The notes beneath the pieces are model-generated. The model had not been told where the DNA came from. It saw nothing but the letters and a program-made list of their open reading frames with translations, and made no database searches. The translations under genes were made by a program, and so were the position numbers. A stretch of DNA of 64,000 nucleotides, from positions 559,968 to 623,967 of the forward strand of contig NZ_VEAF01000002.1 in NCBI RefSeq assembly GCF_007673775.1. Reading direction: 5' to 3'. Source of the stretch: Curtobacterium sp. 9128. GTDB lineage: Bacteria > Actinomycetota > Actinomycetes > Actinomycetales > Microbacteriaceae. Shown piece after piece: positions 39,293 to 47,940 of this stretch (position 1 is its first letter; the number at the start of each line of letters is the position of its first letter).

Positions 39293-39324
39293 CGAAGGGC
39301 CCCGGCGAGTGCCGGGGCCCTTCG
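39293..39324 (-). terminator. Terminator after the gene at 39341-39913
   Basis: A perfect 14-bp stem, CGAAGGGCCCCGGC (39293-39306 region) with GCCGGGGCCCTTCG, and loop GAGT. It lies 17 bases beyond the stop of the leftward gene. Confidence 0.88.
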
Positions 39325-39340
39325 TGCGAACCGTGGGAGG

Positions 39341-39913
39341 TCAGGCGGCGGGCTTCTCCGCCGAGTCGCTGTCGTCGGCGACCCAGAGGTCGTCGTCGGC
39401 ACGGAGCGTCTGGTACGCGGCGTAGGCGGCACCGGCGACGGCGACCACACCCACCACGATCAGCGCGACACCGCCGAAGCCGATGCCCTTCTTCTGCTTC
39501 GGCACGTACTTCACCGCAGCCTTCTTGGCCTTCTTGCCCCGCTTCTGGGCGTCCTTCACGATCTTCTTCACGCGGGGGTCCTTCGCGAGGTCGCCCACGC
39601 TCAGCACCGAACCCGCGGTGGAGACCAGGCCGGGGATGACCTCGGTCTGGAAGCGGTGCGAGGCGGACTGCGCCGCCGAGGTGGCTGCGTGCACACCGGT
39701 GGCGACAGCGGGACGGACCCCGTTGTCGATCGCGTGCTGGACGCGGGGGGCGATGTCCTTGCGTGCTGCGTCAGCGGCGTGCGCACGTGCTTCCGCCAGG
39801 ATCTCGTTCGCGTGCTCGAGCACCTTGCGCTGCTCGCCGAGGAGCGAGGCGGTCTTGCCCTTGAGCTTCTTGATCTGCTTCCGGCGCTTGCGCGGCAGTT
39901 CGATCGTCGTCAT
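39341..39913 (-). CDS. Small membrane-anchored basic protein of unknown function
   Basis: A 190-residue protein from the ATG at 39913 (GGAGG six bases upstream). The basic N terminus (ELPRKRRKQIKKLKGKTASL) leads into a long helix with Ala-rich repeats, a Lys-rich stretch (KKAKKAAVKYVPKQKKGIG), one transmembrane helix near the C terminus (about 150-172) and an acidic tail. Close relatives in actinobacteria are usually annotated only as hypothetical, sometimes misannotated as DNA helicase. Topology suggests a cytosolic helical domain held at the membrane. Confidence 0.7.
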   Translation of the reverse strand: MTTIELPRKRRKQIKKLKGKTASLLGEQRKVLEHANEILAEARAHAADAARKDIAPRVQHAIDNGVRPAVATGVHAATSAAQSASHRFQTEVIPGLVSTAGSVLSVGDLAKDPRVKKIVKDAQKRGKKAKKAAVKYVPKQKKGIGFGGVALIVVGVVAVAGAAYAAYQTLRADDDLWVADDSDSAEKPAA

Positions 39914-40030
39914 CTGGTACCTCCATCGGAACGGCGTGGACCCCATCCTGCCACCGCATCACCTGACAGGTCACGGAGCCTCACCTGTGGGTACCGTCTG
40001 TACCCGGCGGACGCATGCGAGAATCGGTAC

Positions 40031-40570
40031 ATGTCTCTGCACACCGCTGTCGCAACGATCCACACGAACAAGGGCGACATCCGCGTCAACCTGTTCGGCA
40101 ACCACGCTCCGAAGACCGTCAAGAACTTCGTCGACCTCGCGACGGGTCAGCAGGAGTGGACCCACCCGGGCACCGGCAAGGTCTCGACCGACAAGCTCTA
40201 CGACGGCGTCATCTTCCACCGCATCATCAAGGACTTCATGATCCAGGGCGGCGACCCGCTCGGTCAGGGCATCGGCGGCCCCGGCTACCGATTCGACGAC
40301 GAGATCTCCCCCGAGCTCACGTTCCAGAACCCCTACATCTTCGCGATGGCGAACGCCGGCATCCAGGGCGGCCGCGGCACCAACGGGTCGCAGTTCTTCA
40401 TCACGACGGTCGCCACCCCGTGGCTCCAGGGCAAGCACACCATCTTCGGTGAGGTCGCCGACGACGAGTCGCGCGCGGTCGTCGACGCGATCGAGGGCGT
40501 GCCCACCGACGGCCGTGACAAGCCGCTCGAGGACGTCGTCATCACCAGCGTCGACGTCGAGTCCGTCTGA
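40031..40570 (+). CDS. ppiA: Cyclophilin-type peptidyl-prolyl cis-trans isomerase
   Basis: A 179-residue cytosolic cyclophilin with no signal peptide. Motifs are GDIRVNLFGNHAPKTVKNF, YDGVIFHRIIKDFMIQGGDP with the catalytic Arg, MANAGIQGGRGTNGSQFFIT and WLQGKHTIFGEV. It isomerises Xaa-Pro bonds. The long frame upstream is non-coding overlap; the ATG at 40031 is the cyclophilin start. The rhomboid gene begins two bases after its stop, the same pairing as in mycobacteria. Confidence 0.97.
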   Translation: MSLHTAVATIHTNKGDIRVNLFGNHAPKTVKNFVDLATGQQEWTHPGTGKVSTDKLYDGVIFHRIIKDFMIQGGDPLGQGIGGPGYRFDDEISPELTFQNPYIFAMANAGIQGGRGTNGSQFFITTVATPWLQGKHTIFGEVADDESRAVVDAIEGVPTDGRDKPLEDVVITSVDVESV

Positions 40571-40572
40571 CC

Positions 40573-41427
40573 TTGACCGACCAGGCGTACAACCCGGCCA
40601 ACTACTGCTACCGGCACCCGGACCGGCAGAGCTTCGTCCTGTGCCAACGGTGCGGACGGACGATCTGTCCCGAGTGCCAGACACCGGCGGCGGTCGGGGT
40701 GCACTGCCCGGAGTGCGTGCGTGAGCAGCGCGCCAAGTTCACGGCGAACCGACGTGCGTCCGGCGGCCCGAGCCGGGTCACCGTGGCCGGACGTCGGTTC
40801 GCCATGCTCGACCAGAAGGCGACGGTCGTCATCGTCGCGGTCTCGGTGTTCATCTGGTTGCTCGACCAGGTGACCCGGGGCGCGCTGACCCAGCTCCTGG
40901 GGTTCAACGCGTACTACCTCCCGACGCAACCGTGGCGGATGGTGACCTCGCTCTTCGTGCACTCGGGCTTCTTCCACATCGCCTTCAACATGTGGGCGGT
41001 CTGGATCTTCGGCCGGATGCTCGAGAACATGCTCGGGACGTGGCGCTTCCTGGCGCTGTACTTCATCTCGGGCCTCGCCGGCTCGATGGCGGTCACGCTG
41101 CTCGCCCCGCAGACCTCGGTCGTCGGGGCGTCCGGCGCCATCTTCGGGCTCTTCGCCGCGTTCTTCATGATCCAGCGCAGCCTGGGGAGCAACGCCGTGT
41201 CGCTGCTCGTGATCATCGGACTGAACCTGGTGATCGGGTTCCTGCCCGGGACGAACATCTCGTGGCAGGCGCACATCGGTGGCATCGCCGCGGGCTTCCT
41301 GACGGGGTTCATCTTCGCCAAGACGCGGAACGTCCGGCAACGTGGTCTGCAGATCGGCCTGCTCGTCGCCGAGGCCGTGGTCATCATCGTCCTGGCCTAC
41401 GTCGGCTACGCGATGGCGGTCAGCTGA
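40573..41427 (+). CDS. Rhomboid family intramembrane serine protease with zinc-ribbon N terminus
   Basis: A 284-residue protein with a TTG start two bases after ppiA. Residues 12-55 hold a B-box-like Cys/His zinc motif (CYRHPDR, CQRCGRTICPECQ, CPECV). Six membrane helices follow. The catalytic dyad is visible as Ser in VVGASGAIFG and His in SWQAHIGGIAAG, with HIAFNMWAVW in the second helix. Rhomboids cleave membrane proteins within the bilayer. The substrate is unknown. Confidence 0.93.
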   Translation: MTDQAYNPANYCYRHPDRQSFVLCQRCGRTICPECQTPAAVGVHCPECVREQRAKFTANRRASGGPSRVTVAGRRFAMLDQKATVVIVAVSVFIWLLDQVTRGALTQLLGFNAYYLPTQPWRMVTSLFVHSGFFHIAFNMWAVWIFGRMLENMLGTWRFLALYFISGLAGSMAVTLLAPQTSVVGASGAIFGLFAAFFMIQRSLGSNAVSLLVIIGLNLVIGFLPGTNISWQAHIGGIAAGFLTGFIFAKTRNVRQRGLQIGLLVAEAVVIIVLAYVGYAMAVS

Positions 41428-41451
41428 CACCGGACGCGTCGACGACGACCA

Positions 41452-41487
41452 CGAACGCCCCGCGCTCCTCGGAGTGCGGGGCGTTCG
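41452..41487. terminator. Terminator after the rhomboid gene
   Basis: Arms GAACGCCCCGCGCTCC (41453-41468) and GGAGTGCGGGGCGTTC (41471-41486) form a 16-bp stem with one G-U pair, 25 bases past the stop. Confidence 0.85.
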
Positions 41488-41490
41488 CTG

Positions 41491-41659
41491 TTCTCCACAG
41501 CTGTGGAGAACCCGGTGAGTTACACGCGTGTGATTATCCCCACTGTGGACGGCGCTGTGGATAACTCGGGGCAGGAGGTGTGGAACGTCGTGTGGACAAC
41601 TCGCAAACCTGTGGAGAATGAGGGCAACGGCGGCGATCCGACCTGGAGACTGTGGAGAA
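41491..41659. promoter_or_regulatory. Cluster of DnaA-box-like sequences outside oriC
   Basis: Two strict boxes (TGTGGATAA at 41556-41564 and TGTGGACAA at 41591-41599) occur with at least six near-matches: TTCTCCACA 41491-41499, TGTGGAGAA 41502-41510, TTATCCCCA 41534-41542, TGTGGACGG 41544-41552, TGTGGAGAA 41610-41618 and 41651-41659. All lie between the terminators of two convergent genes, so they are not a promoter. Confidence 0.7.
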
Positions 41660-41662
41660 CGA

Positions 41663-41698
41663 GAACGCCCGCCGCACCGATCGGTGCAGCGGGCGTTC
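41663..41698 (-). terminator. Terminator after crgA
   Basis: Arms GAACGCCCGCCGCACCGA (41663-41680) and TCGGTGCAGCGGGCGTTC (41681-41698) form a near-perfect stem 22 bases past the crgA stop. Confidence 0.85.
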
Positions 41699-41719
41699 GA
41701 CGGAGCGTGTGGCCGGCGG

Positions 41720-41974
41720 TCAGCGCCAGCGCGTGGTCATGAGGAAGCCGATGAACATGATCCCGAAGCCGACGAGGATGTTCCACGAGGCCAGCGACGG
41801 CACCGGCAGGGTGCCCTGGGAGACGTAGAAGACGATGACCCAGGCCAGGCCGACGAGCATGAAGCCGAACATGACCGGCTTGAACCACACGGGATTGGGC
41901 TGGTCGCCCGCCGTGTCGACCGAGTCGGCTCGGGTCCTCCGGGCGGGCTTGGTGCGGTCCTTGTCCTTGGCCAT
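41720..41974 (-). CDS. crgA: Cell division protein CrgA
   Basis: An 84-residue protein starting MAKDKDRTKPARRTRADSV. A basic cytosolic N terminus is followed by two membrane helices (about 31-51 and 62-80) with NPVWFKPVMFGFMLVGLAWV and WNILVGFGIMFIGFLMTTRW. This matches CrgA, which links FtsZ, FtsI and FtsQ at the septum in mycobacteria and inhibits Z-ring formation in Streptomyces. A longer frame upstream runs into the divergent trpG promoter region. Confidence 0.94.
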   Translation of the reverse strand: MAKDKDRTKPARRTRADSVDTAGDQPNPVWFKPVMFGFMLVGLAWVIVFYVSQGTLPVPSLASWNILVGFGIMFIGFLMTTRWR

Positions 41975-42056
41975 GGCCGGTATCCTACCGTGAACATGTG
42001 TGTGCACCGGCCGTACGGAGCCTGCACCCGACCCACACGAGTACGGTGAACCGACC

Positions 42057-42701
42057 ATGACCAGGATCCTCGTCGTCGACAACTACGACAGCTTCGTCTA
42101 CACGCTGAACGGCTACGTCCAGCAACTCGGTGCCGAGACCGACGTCGTCCGGAACGACGCCTTCCCGGAGTCCGAAATCGCGGACCGCATCGCCGAGTAT
42201 GACGGCGTGCTGCTGTCCCCCGGTCCCGGGACACCTGCCGACGCCGGCGTCTCGATCGCGACGGTGCACGCCGCCATCGCTTCGGACACGCCCCTGCTCG
42301 GCGTCTGCCTCGGGCACCAGGCGATCGCCGAGGCCCTCGGCGCGACGGTCACCCACGCCGAGGAACTCATGCACGGCAAGACGTCGCAGGTCGACCACGA
42401 CGGCAGCGCCCTGTTCGCCGGTGTCCCGCACCCCTTCACGGCGACGCGGTACCACTCGCTGGCGATCGTCGACGGCACGGTCCCCGACGTCCTCGCGGTG
42501 ACGGCACGGACCGCCGGCGGCGTCATCATGGGCGTCCAGCACCAGGACGCCCCGCTCTTCGGTGTGCAGTTCCACCCGGAGTCCGTCCTCACCGAGGGTG
42601 GCTACCGCATGGTCGGCAACTGGCTCGAGACGACCGGACTCGACGGCGCTGCCGAGCGCGCGGACGGCCTCGGGCCGCTCATCGCCGGCCGACGCGACTA
42701 G
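42057..42701 (+). CDS. Glutamine amidotransferase, anthranilate/aminodeoxychorismate synthase component II
   Basis: A 214-residue class I glutamine amidotransferase. It starts MTRILVVDNYDSFVYTLNG, has the oxyanion segment LLSPGPGTPADAG, the nucleophile in GVCLGHQAI (Cys84) and the His-x-Glu pair in FGVQFHPESVLTEGG. It supplies ammonia for 4-amino-4-deoxychorismate (PabA) or anthranilate (TrpG). No partner large subunit is adjacent, so the two cannot be separated. In mycobacteria the gene sits next to the pknB operon as trpG/pabA, as here. Confidence 0.9.
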   Translation: MTRILVVDNYDSFVYTLNGYVQQLGAETDVVRNDAFPESEIADRIAEYDGVLLSPGPGTPADAGVSIATVHAAIASDTPLLGVCLGHQAIAEALGATVTHAEELMHGKTSQVDHDGSALFAGVPHPFTATRYHSLAIVDGTVPDVLAVTARTAGGVIMGVQHQDAPLFGVQFHPESVLTEGGYRMVGNWLETTGLDGAAERADGLGPLIAGRRD

Positions 42702-42749
42702 ACGCCCATCGGCGGCCGCCACGGCGGCCTGCGATCCGGACCCGGGTCC

Positions 42750-42789
42750 GACTGGAGGCACGGTGCGGGCGGGAGCAGAGCCTCCAGTC
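42750..42789. terminator. Hairpin between convergent trpG/pabA and pknB (CTGGAGGC family)
   Basis: The arm GACTGGAGGC (42750-42759) pairs perfectly with GCCTCCAGTC (42780-42789) around a 20-base loop. It lies between convergent genes and so probably terminates both. Its left arm is shared with hairpins at 35329 and 52231. Confidence 0.7.
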
Positions 42790-42828
42790 CGCGCTGTCCG
42801 CGACGGCGGCTTCGTTGCGCGATGCGCT

Positions 42829-44631
42829 TCAGTTGCCGTCGCCGGGAGGCGTGTCCCCGCCACCGGTGTCGCCGCCGCTCGGCGCACCCGACGTGGGCGG
42901 CGACGTGGGCTGGACGGAACCGGCGCAGTAGGTCAGCACGACCGTGCTGCCCTGGGCGATGTCGCCCTCCGGGTGGTCCTGCTGGGTCACCGTGCCACCG
43001 GTGCACGAGTAGGTGGGCTGCTGCTGCACCGTCAGCCCCAGGTTGGCGAGGGTCGTGTTCGCGGTCGAGACCGGCTGCCGGGTCACGTCCGGCAGCGACA
43101 CCAGACCGTTCGAGACCGTCAGGTTCACGACGGTGCCCTTGGTGTGCATGGAGCTCGCGGCGGGATCGGTGGACATGACGGTGCCCTCGGGCACGCTCGG
43201 CGAGTACGTCGACGTGACGGCCCCCACTGCGAACCCGGCGGCCTCGAGGGCCTGCTGCGCGGCGTCCTGGGTCTGGTTCGCGACGTCCGGCACGGCGAGC
43301 TGCTGCGGTCCGAGGGAGACGACGACGCGGACGTTCTGCTTCCGCGCCACGTTCGTCCCCGAGCCCGGCTCCGTGCGGATCACCTTGCCGCTCTCGACGT
43401 CGTCGGAGTTCTCCTCGACCTTGACGGCGACGAGGCCCCGCTTGTCGAGGGCCTTCGCCGCGGCGTCGTAGGAGTCCCCGACGACGCTCGGCACGCTGAC
43501 GGACGACGACACCGGTGCCTGGCCCGGCTGGAGGTTCGCGACCCAGAAGACGACCCCGGCGATCACCGCGATCGTCAGGACGATGCCCACCCAGATCCAC
43601 GCCACCGGGGGCCGGTTCTGCGTGCGCTGCGGGCGGTGCTCCTGGGTGTCGTCGAGCTCACGGAACGCCACCTCGGGGTTCGAGGTCGTCCGGGGGTTGA
43701 CGCCGAACAGCATCGTCGAGGCATCGCTCGCGCGCTGCTGCAGCTTCTTCGTCGACGCCGGGACCTGACCGGCCGCTGCCTGCTCGAGGTCGCGGCGGAA
43801 CTCGGCGGCGTTCTGGAACCGACGCGTGCGGTCCTTGACCAGCGCGTGGAGCGTGACGGCGTCGAGGGCCGGGGAGACCACGGGGGTGATCGTCGACGGT
43901 GCGACGGGCTGCTCGCTGACGTGCTGGTAGGCCACGGCGACGGGGGAGTCGCCGAGGAACGGCGGCCGACCCGTGAGGAGCTCGAAGAGCACGATGCCGG
44001 TGGAGTACAGGTCGGTGCGGGCGTCGACGGTCTCGCCGCGCGCCTGCTCCGGGGAGAAGTACGACGCGGTGCCGAGGATCGACGTCGTCTGCGCGACCGT
44101 CGCCGAGGTGTCCGTGATGGCGCGGGCGATGCCGAAGTCCATCACCTTGACCTGGCCCGTGGTGGTGACCATGACGTTCGCGGGCTTGATGTCCCGGTGC
44201 ACGACACCGGCACGGTGCGAGTACTCGAGCGCGGTGAGGATGCCGCTGGTCAGCCGGACCGCCTCGTCCGGTTCGACGGGGCCGTCGGCGATGACGTCGC
44301 TGAGCGGTCGTCCTTCGACGTACTCCATGACGATGAAGGGGACCTGCACCTCGGCGCCGGAGGGCTCGGTGACGGTCTCCTCGCCGGCGTCGTAGACGCG
44401 GACGATCGTCGGGTGGGCCATGCGGGCCGCCGCCTGTGCCTCCTGTCGGAAGCGGGTGCGGAACGCCGGGTCGTTGGCGAGGCTCGGCTTGAGGAGCTTC
44501 ACGGCGACACGACGACCGAGCCGGGTGTCCTGGCCGACGTGGACGGTGGCCATGCCGCCGCGACCGATGACGTCACCGATCTCGTAGCGATTGGCGAGGA
44601 GCGTGATCCCCGCGGTCACACCTTCAGGCAC
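42829..44631 (-). CDS. pknB: Ser/Thr protein kinase PknB-type with three PASTA domains
   Basis: A 600-residue protein from GTG 44631, which has GGAGGAG ideally placed. The kinase domain spans about 15-280: IGRGGMATVHVG, catalytic Lys45 in VAVKLLKP, HRDIKPANV with Asp147, DFG at 165-167 and a Thr-rich activation loop (TSATVAQTTS). One transmembrane helix (345-365) is followed by three extracellular PASTA domains (about 380-445, 446-510 and 511-575) and a Gly/Pro-rich end. PASTA domains sense muropeptides or lipid II, and the kinase controls wall growth and division. It is last in the fhaA-to-pknB operon. Confidence 0.96.
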   Translation of the reverse strand: MPEGVTAGITLLANRYEIGDVIGRGGMATVHVGQDTRLGRRVAVKLLKPSLANDPAFRTRFRQEAQAAARMAHPTIVRVYDAGEETVTEPSGAEVQVPFIVMEYVEGRPLSDVIADGPVEPDEAVRLTSGILTALEYSHRAGVVHRDIKPANVMVTTTGQVKVMDFGIARAITDTSATVAQTTSILGTASYFSPEQARGETVDARTDLYSTGIVLFELLTGRPPFLGDSPVAVAYQHVSEQPVAPSTITPVVSPALDAVTLHALVKDRTRRFQNAAEFRRDLEQAAAGQVPASTKKLQQRASDASTMLFGVNPRTTSNPEVAFRELDDTQEHRPQRTQNRPPVAWIWVGIVLTIAVIAGVVFWVANLQPGQAPVSSSVSVPSVVGDSYDAAAKALDKRGLVAVKVEENSDDVESGKVIRTEPGSGTNVARKQNVRVVVSLGPQQLAVPDVANQTQDAAQQALEAAGFAVGAVTSTYSPSVPEGTVMSTDPAASSMHTKGTVVNLTVSNGLVSLPDVTRQPVSTANTTLANLGLTVQQQPTYSCTGGTVTQQDHPEGDIAQGSTVVLTYCAGSVQPTSPPTSGAPSGGDTGGGDTPPGDGN

Positions 44632-44752
44632 GTACTCCTCCGAATGTCCGTCCGGGCAAGTGTACGACAGCGCATCCTGGTGAGACGCTGGCTGCGGGGC
44701 CACCGCACGAACCGTTACCGGAACGGTGTGCGGAGCCCCGCGGTGCGCATCG

Positions 44753-46489
44753 CTACTTCTGCGACGGAGCGCCGGGCGTCGCCGTGCTGGTCGGCGTGCT
44801 GGTCGGCGTCGGCGTGTACGTCGCCGAGGCGGTGTCCGACGTCGCGGACTGCAGCTCGCCGCAGTTCACCACGTAGCTCAGGCTCACGTCGCCGGGCTGC
44901 GCCGCGGAGACCTGGACGGCCGTGCCGCGGGTCGCACCCGAGCTGTTGCCGGAGGAGTCCGTGCCGTTCGTGATCGTGTACGTGTAGCCGGTCAGCTCGT
45001 ACCCGGCCGGGCAGGTGCCGTACGCGGCCCACGAGAACGTGACCTTGCCGTCCGCAGACACGGTGCCCGCCGTGGGCGCGGCCGGCCCCTCCAACGTCGG
45101 CTGGGCGGTGTAGGCGCGCAGCACGATCACGGAGCCGGGGGTCAGGCTGCCGGTCGGGCTGATGGACTGGACCGTGCCCTGCTTGTCCGCGCTCGGAGCG
45201 GCGTCGCCGTCCTCGATGCTCGTCTGGAAGCCCAGTGCGTCGAGCTCCGCCTTCGCCTGGTCGGCGTTCTTGCCGACGTAGTCGCTCTGGTTCACGGTGA
45301 TCCGCGCCTGGGTCGGCGGCGCGGTCGGGGTCCGCGACGGGCTCGGTCGAGCACTCGGACTCTGGCTCGTCGATGCCGAGGGCTTCGGGTCGGAGCCGTT
45401 GTTCGCGAAGGCGAACGCCGCGACGACACCGGCGGCGACGAGCACGACCGCGGCCGCCACGACCCACCAGATCCAGGCGCGCTTCTTCGGCTCCTCGTCC
45501 TCGGTCCCGGTCGGGGACCCCGGTGCACCAGGCGACCGGGGCGCGCCGCCGACCGCACCGGCGGCCTGCGTGCCGATCAACGCGGTCGCGGCGTCGTTCC
45601 CCTGGGGCGGGTTGAACGCGACGGTGCCGGCGCCCCCGAGTGCCGGGACCGCCACGGTCGCGGCCGCGACGTCACCACGACGGAGTGCCTGTGCCGCACG
45701 GGCGAGGTTCGCCGCGGTCGCGGGACGGTCCGCGGGCTTCTTCGCGATGCAGGACATCACGAGTGCGGCGACCGGCTCCGGGACGTCCCCGGGGAGCGCG
45801 GGCGGCTGCTCGTTGATGTGCGCCATCGCGATCGCGACCTGCGACTCGCCCGTGAACGGACGCCGACCGGCCAGGCACTCGTACGCGACGATCCCGAGCG
45901 AGTAGATGTCCGTCGACGGCGACGCGGGGTGCCCGCTCGCCTGCTCCGGCGACAGGTACTGGACCGTGCCCATGACCTGACCGGTCGCGGTCAGCGGCAC
46001 CTGGTCGGCGATGCGCGCGATGCCGAAGTCCGTGATCTTGACGCGGCCGTCGGGCGTGATGAGCAGGTTGCCGGGCTTGATGTCCCGGTGGACCAGACCG
46101 ACGGCGTGCGCGGCCTGGAGCGCGTTCGCGGTCTGGGCGACGATGTCGAGGACCTTGTCGACCGGCAGGGTGTGCTCGCGCTCGATCATCGTCGAGAGCG
46201 CCTCGCCGGGGACGAGCTCCATCACGAGGTAGGCGCTGCCGTCCTCCTCGCCGTAGTCGAAGACGTTCGCGATGCCCTCGTGGTTGACGAGTGCGGCGTG
46301 CCGGGCCTCGGCGCGGAACCGCTCGAGGAACCCGGGGTCGCCGAGGTACTCGTCCTTGAGGATCTTCAGGGCGACGGTCCGACCGATGACCAGGTCCGTC
46401 GCCTGCCACACCTCTCCCATGCCGCCGATGGCGACCCGGGACGAGAGCTGGTACCGCCCACCGAAGGTGAGTCCGCTGGTGGGTCTCAT
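44753..46489 (-). CDS. pknA: Ser/Thr protein kinase PknA-type with one PASTA-like and one Fn3-like domain
   Basis: A 578-residue protein from the ATG at 46489, which overlaps the pbpA stop (ATGA). The kinase domain covers about 12-270 with IGGMGEVWQA, Lys42, HRDIKPGN (Asp136) and DFGIARI. An Ala/Pro linker leads to a transmembrane helix (338-363). The outside part has a Ser/Pro/Thr stretch, a single PASTA-like domain (about 398-461) and a beta-rich domain (about 467-555, TVSADGKVTFSWAAYGTCP) like fibronectin III. Mycobacterial PknA has no PASTA, so this is the longer form. Confidence 0.93.
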   Translation of the reverse strand: MRPTSGLTFGGRYQLSSRVAIGGMGEVWQATDLVIGRTVALKILKDEYLGDPGFLERFRAEARHAALVNHEGIANVFDYGEEDGSAYLVMELVPGEALSTMIEREHTLPVDKVLDIVAQTANALQAAHAVGLVHRDIKPGNLLITPDGRVKITDFGIARIADQVPLTATGQVMGTVQYLSPEQASGHPASPSTDIYSLGIVAYECLAGRRPFTGESQVAIAMAHINEQPPALPGDVPEPVAALVMSCIAKKPADRPATAANLARAAQALRRGDVAAATVAVPALGGAGTVAFNPPQGNDAATALIGTQAAGAVGGAPRSPGAPGSPTGTEDEEPKKRAWIWWVVAAAVVLVAAGVVAAFAFANNGSDPKPSASTSQSPSARPSPSRTPTAPPTQARITVNQSDYVGKNADQAKAELDALGFQTSIEDGDAAPSADKQGTVQSISPTGSLTPGSVIVLRAYTAQPTLEGPAAPTAGTVSADGKVTFSWAAYGTCPAGYELTGYTYTITNGTDSSGNSSGATRGTAVQVSAAQPGDVSLSYVVNCGELQSATSDTASATYTPTPTSTPTSTATPGAPSQK

Positions 46490-47940
46490 TTGTTCAGCAC
46501 CGCCTCCATGACCTTCTTCGCGACCGGAGCCGCGACCGTGTTGCCGACGCCGGACTGTCCGCGTCCACCGCCGTTCCCGACGACGACGGCGACCGCGACC
46601 TCGGGGTCCTTCGCGGGCGCGAAGCCGGTGAACCACAGGGTGTACGGATCGCCCGGACCGTTCTCGGCCGTTCCCGTCTTGCCGGCGACGTCGACCCCGT
46701 TGATCATCGCATTCGTGCCGGTGCCGGCGCTCACGACGCTCTGCATCGCCTCGGTGAGGTCGGCGGCCTCGGAGGAGGACAGCGGGTCGCTGTACTGCTT
46801 CGCGGAGAACGTCTCGACCTGCTTGAGGTCACTCGTCGTGATCGAGTCGACGAGCGAGGGCTGCATGACCCGACCGCCGTTGGCGATGCCCGCGGAGACC
46901 ATGGCCATCTGGAGCGGGGACACCCGGACGCTCGCCTGACCGAAGGAGCTCAGCATGAGCTGGGCCGTCGAGTCGACGTCGGGGTACTGGCTCGCGGTCG
47001 CCTTCATCGGGACCGCGATCGCGTCGCCGAAGCCGTACTTGTCGGCCATCGTCTTGATCGTGTCGTACCCGAGCTTCTGGCCGAGTTCGGCGAACGGGAT
47101 GTTGCACGAGTACTGGATGGCCGTGCGGAGCTTGACCGTGTCACCGCCGCCGCAGCTGCCGCCCTCGGCGTTGTTGATGTACGTGTTCGTCCCCGGGAGC
47201 TGGAGTCGGTCGGGGTTCGGGAACTCGGAGTCGAGGTCGTACTTGCCGCCTTCGAGCGCCGCCGACGCGACGACGAGCTTGAAGACGGACCCCGGCGTGT
47301 AGAGGTCACCGCCGATCGCCCGGTTCTGCAGCGGTGTCGGGGACTGCTTGAGGAGCGCGTCGTACTGCGCCTTGACGTTCGCGGTGTCGTGCGAGGTCAG
47401 CGAGTTCGGGTCGTAGTCCGGCTTCGACACCATCGCGAGGATCTTGCCCGTCTTCGGCTGGATCGCCACGACCGCGCCGGAGTTCGACCCGAGGGCGTCG
47501 TACGCGGCCTGCTGCACGTCGGGGTCGATCGTCAGGTTGACGTTGTCGCCCTGGACGTCCTGGCCGGTGAGGATCGCGTTGAGGTTCTGGAAGAACGAGT
47601 CGTCGGAGTTGCCGGACAGCACGGAGTTCTCGGCGCTCTCGATGCCGGTGTTGCCCTGCCCGATCGTGAAGTAGCCCGTCACCGCCGAGTAGAGCGCCCC
47701 GTTGGAGTACTTCCGCTGGTATCGGTACTGGTCGTCGACCGCGGTCGACTCGGCGATCGGCGTCCCGTTCACCAGGATGGCGCCGCGCTTGGTCGAGTAG
47801 CTGTCGAGGATGGTGCGCGAGTTCCTGGGGTCGGCGCGGAGCGAGTCGGCCGCGAAGAACTGGATGGAGGTCGTCGACACGAAGAGTGCGACGAACATGA
47901 GCACGACGACGGTGGAGACGCCGCGGAGCTGCCGTTTCAT
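46486..47940 (-). CDS. pbpA: Penicillin-binding protein 2 (class B transpeptidase)
   Basis: A 484-residue protein with one N-terminal membrane anchor (about 8-32), a PBP dimer domain and a transpeptidase domain. Active-site motifs are SVFK (Ser218), SCN (278-280) and KTGTAE near residue 420. It cross-links peptidoglycan with the RodA glycosyltransferase encoded just upstream. Start and stop both overlap neighbours by four bases (ATGA). Two cysteines close to the active site (Cys263, Cys279) may pair. Confidence 0.96.
   Translation of the reverse strand: MKRQLRGVSTVVVLMFVALFVSTTSIQFFAADSLRADPRNSRTILDSYSTKRGAILVNGTPIAESTAVDDQYRYQRKYSNGALYSAVTGYFTIGQGNTGIESAENSVLSGNSDDSFFQNLNAILTGQDVQGDNVNLTIDPDVQQAAYDALGSNSGAVVAIQPKTGKILAMVSKPDYDPNSLTSHDTANVKAQYDALLKQSPTPLQNRAIGGDLYTPGSVFKLVVASAALEGGKYDLDSEFPNPDRLQLPGTNTYINNAEGGSCGGGDTVKLRTAIQYSCNIPFAELGQKLGYDTIKTMADKYGFGDAIAVPMKATASQYPDVDSTAQLMLSSFGQASVRVSPLQMAMVSAGIANGGRVMQPSLVDSITTSDLKQVETFSAKQYSDPLSSSEAADLTEAMQSVVSAGTGTNAMINGVDVAGKTGTAENGPGDPYTLWFTGFAPAKDPEVAVAVVVGNGGGRGQSGVGNTVAAPVAKKVMEAVLNK

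Noticed and set aside
38691..39425. Plus-strand frame starting in tRNA-Ala (SRGLSSVGRAPALQAGC)
   Set aside because: This is the well-known false translation of a tRNA gene continuing through the repeat region.
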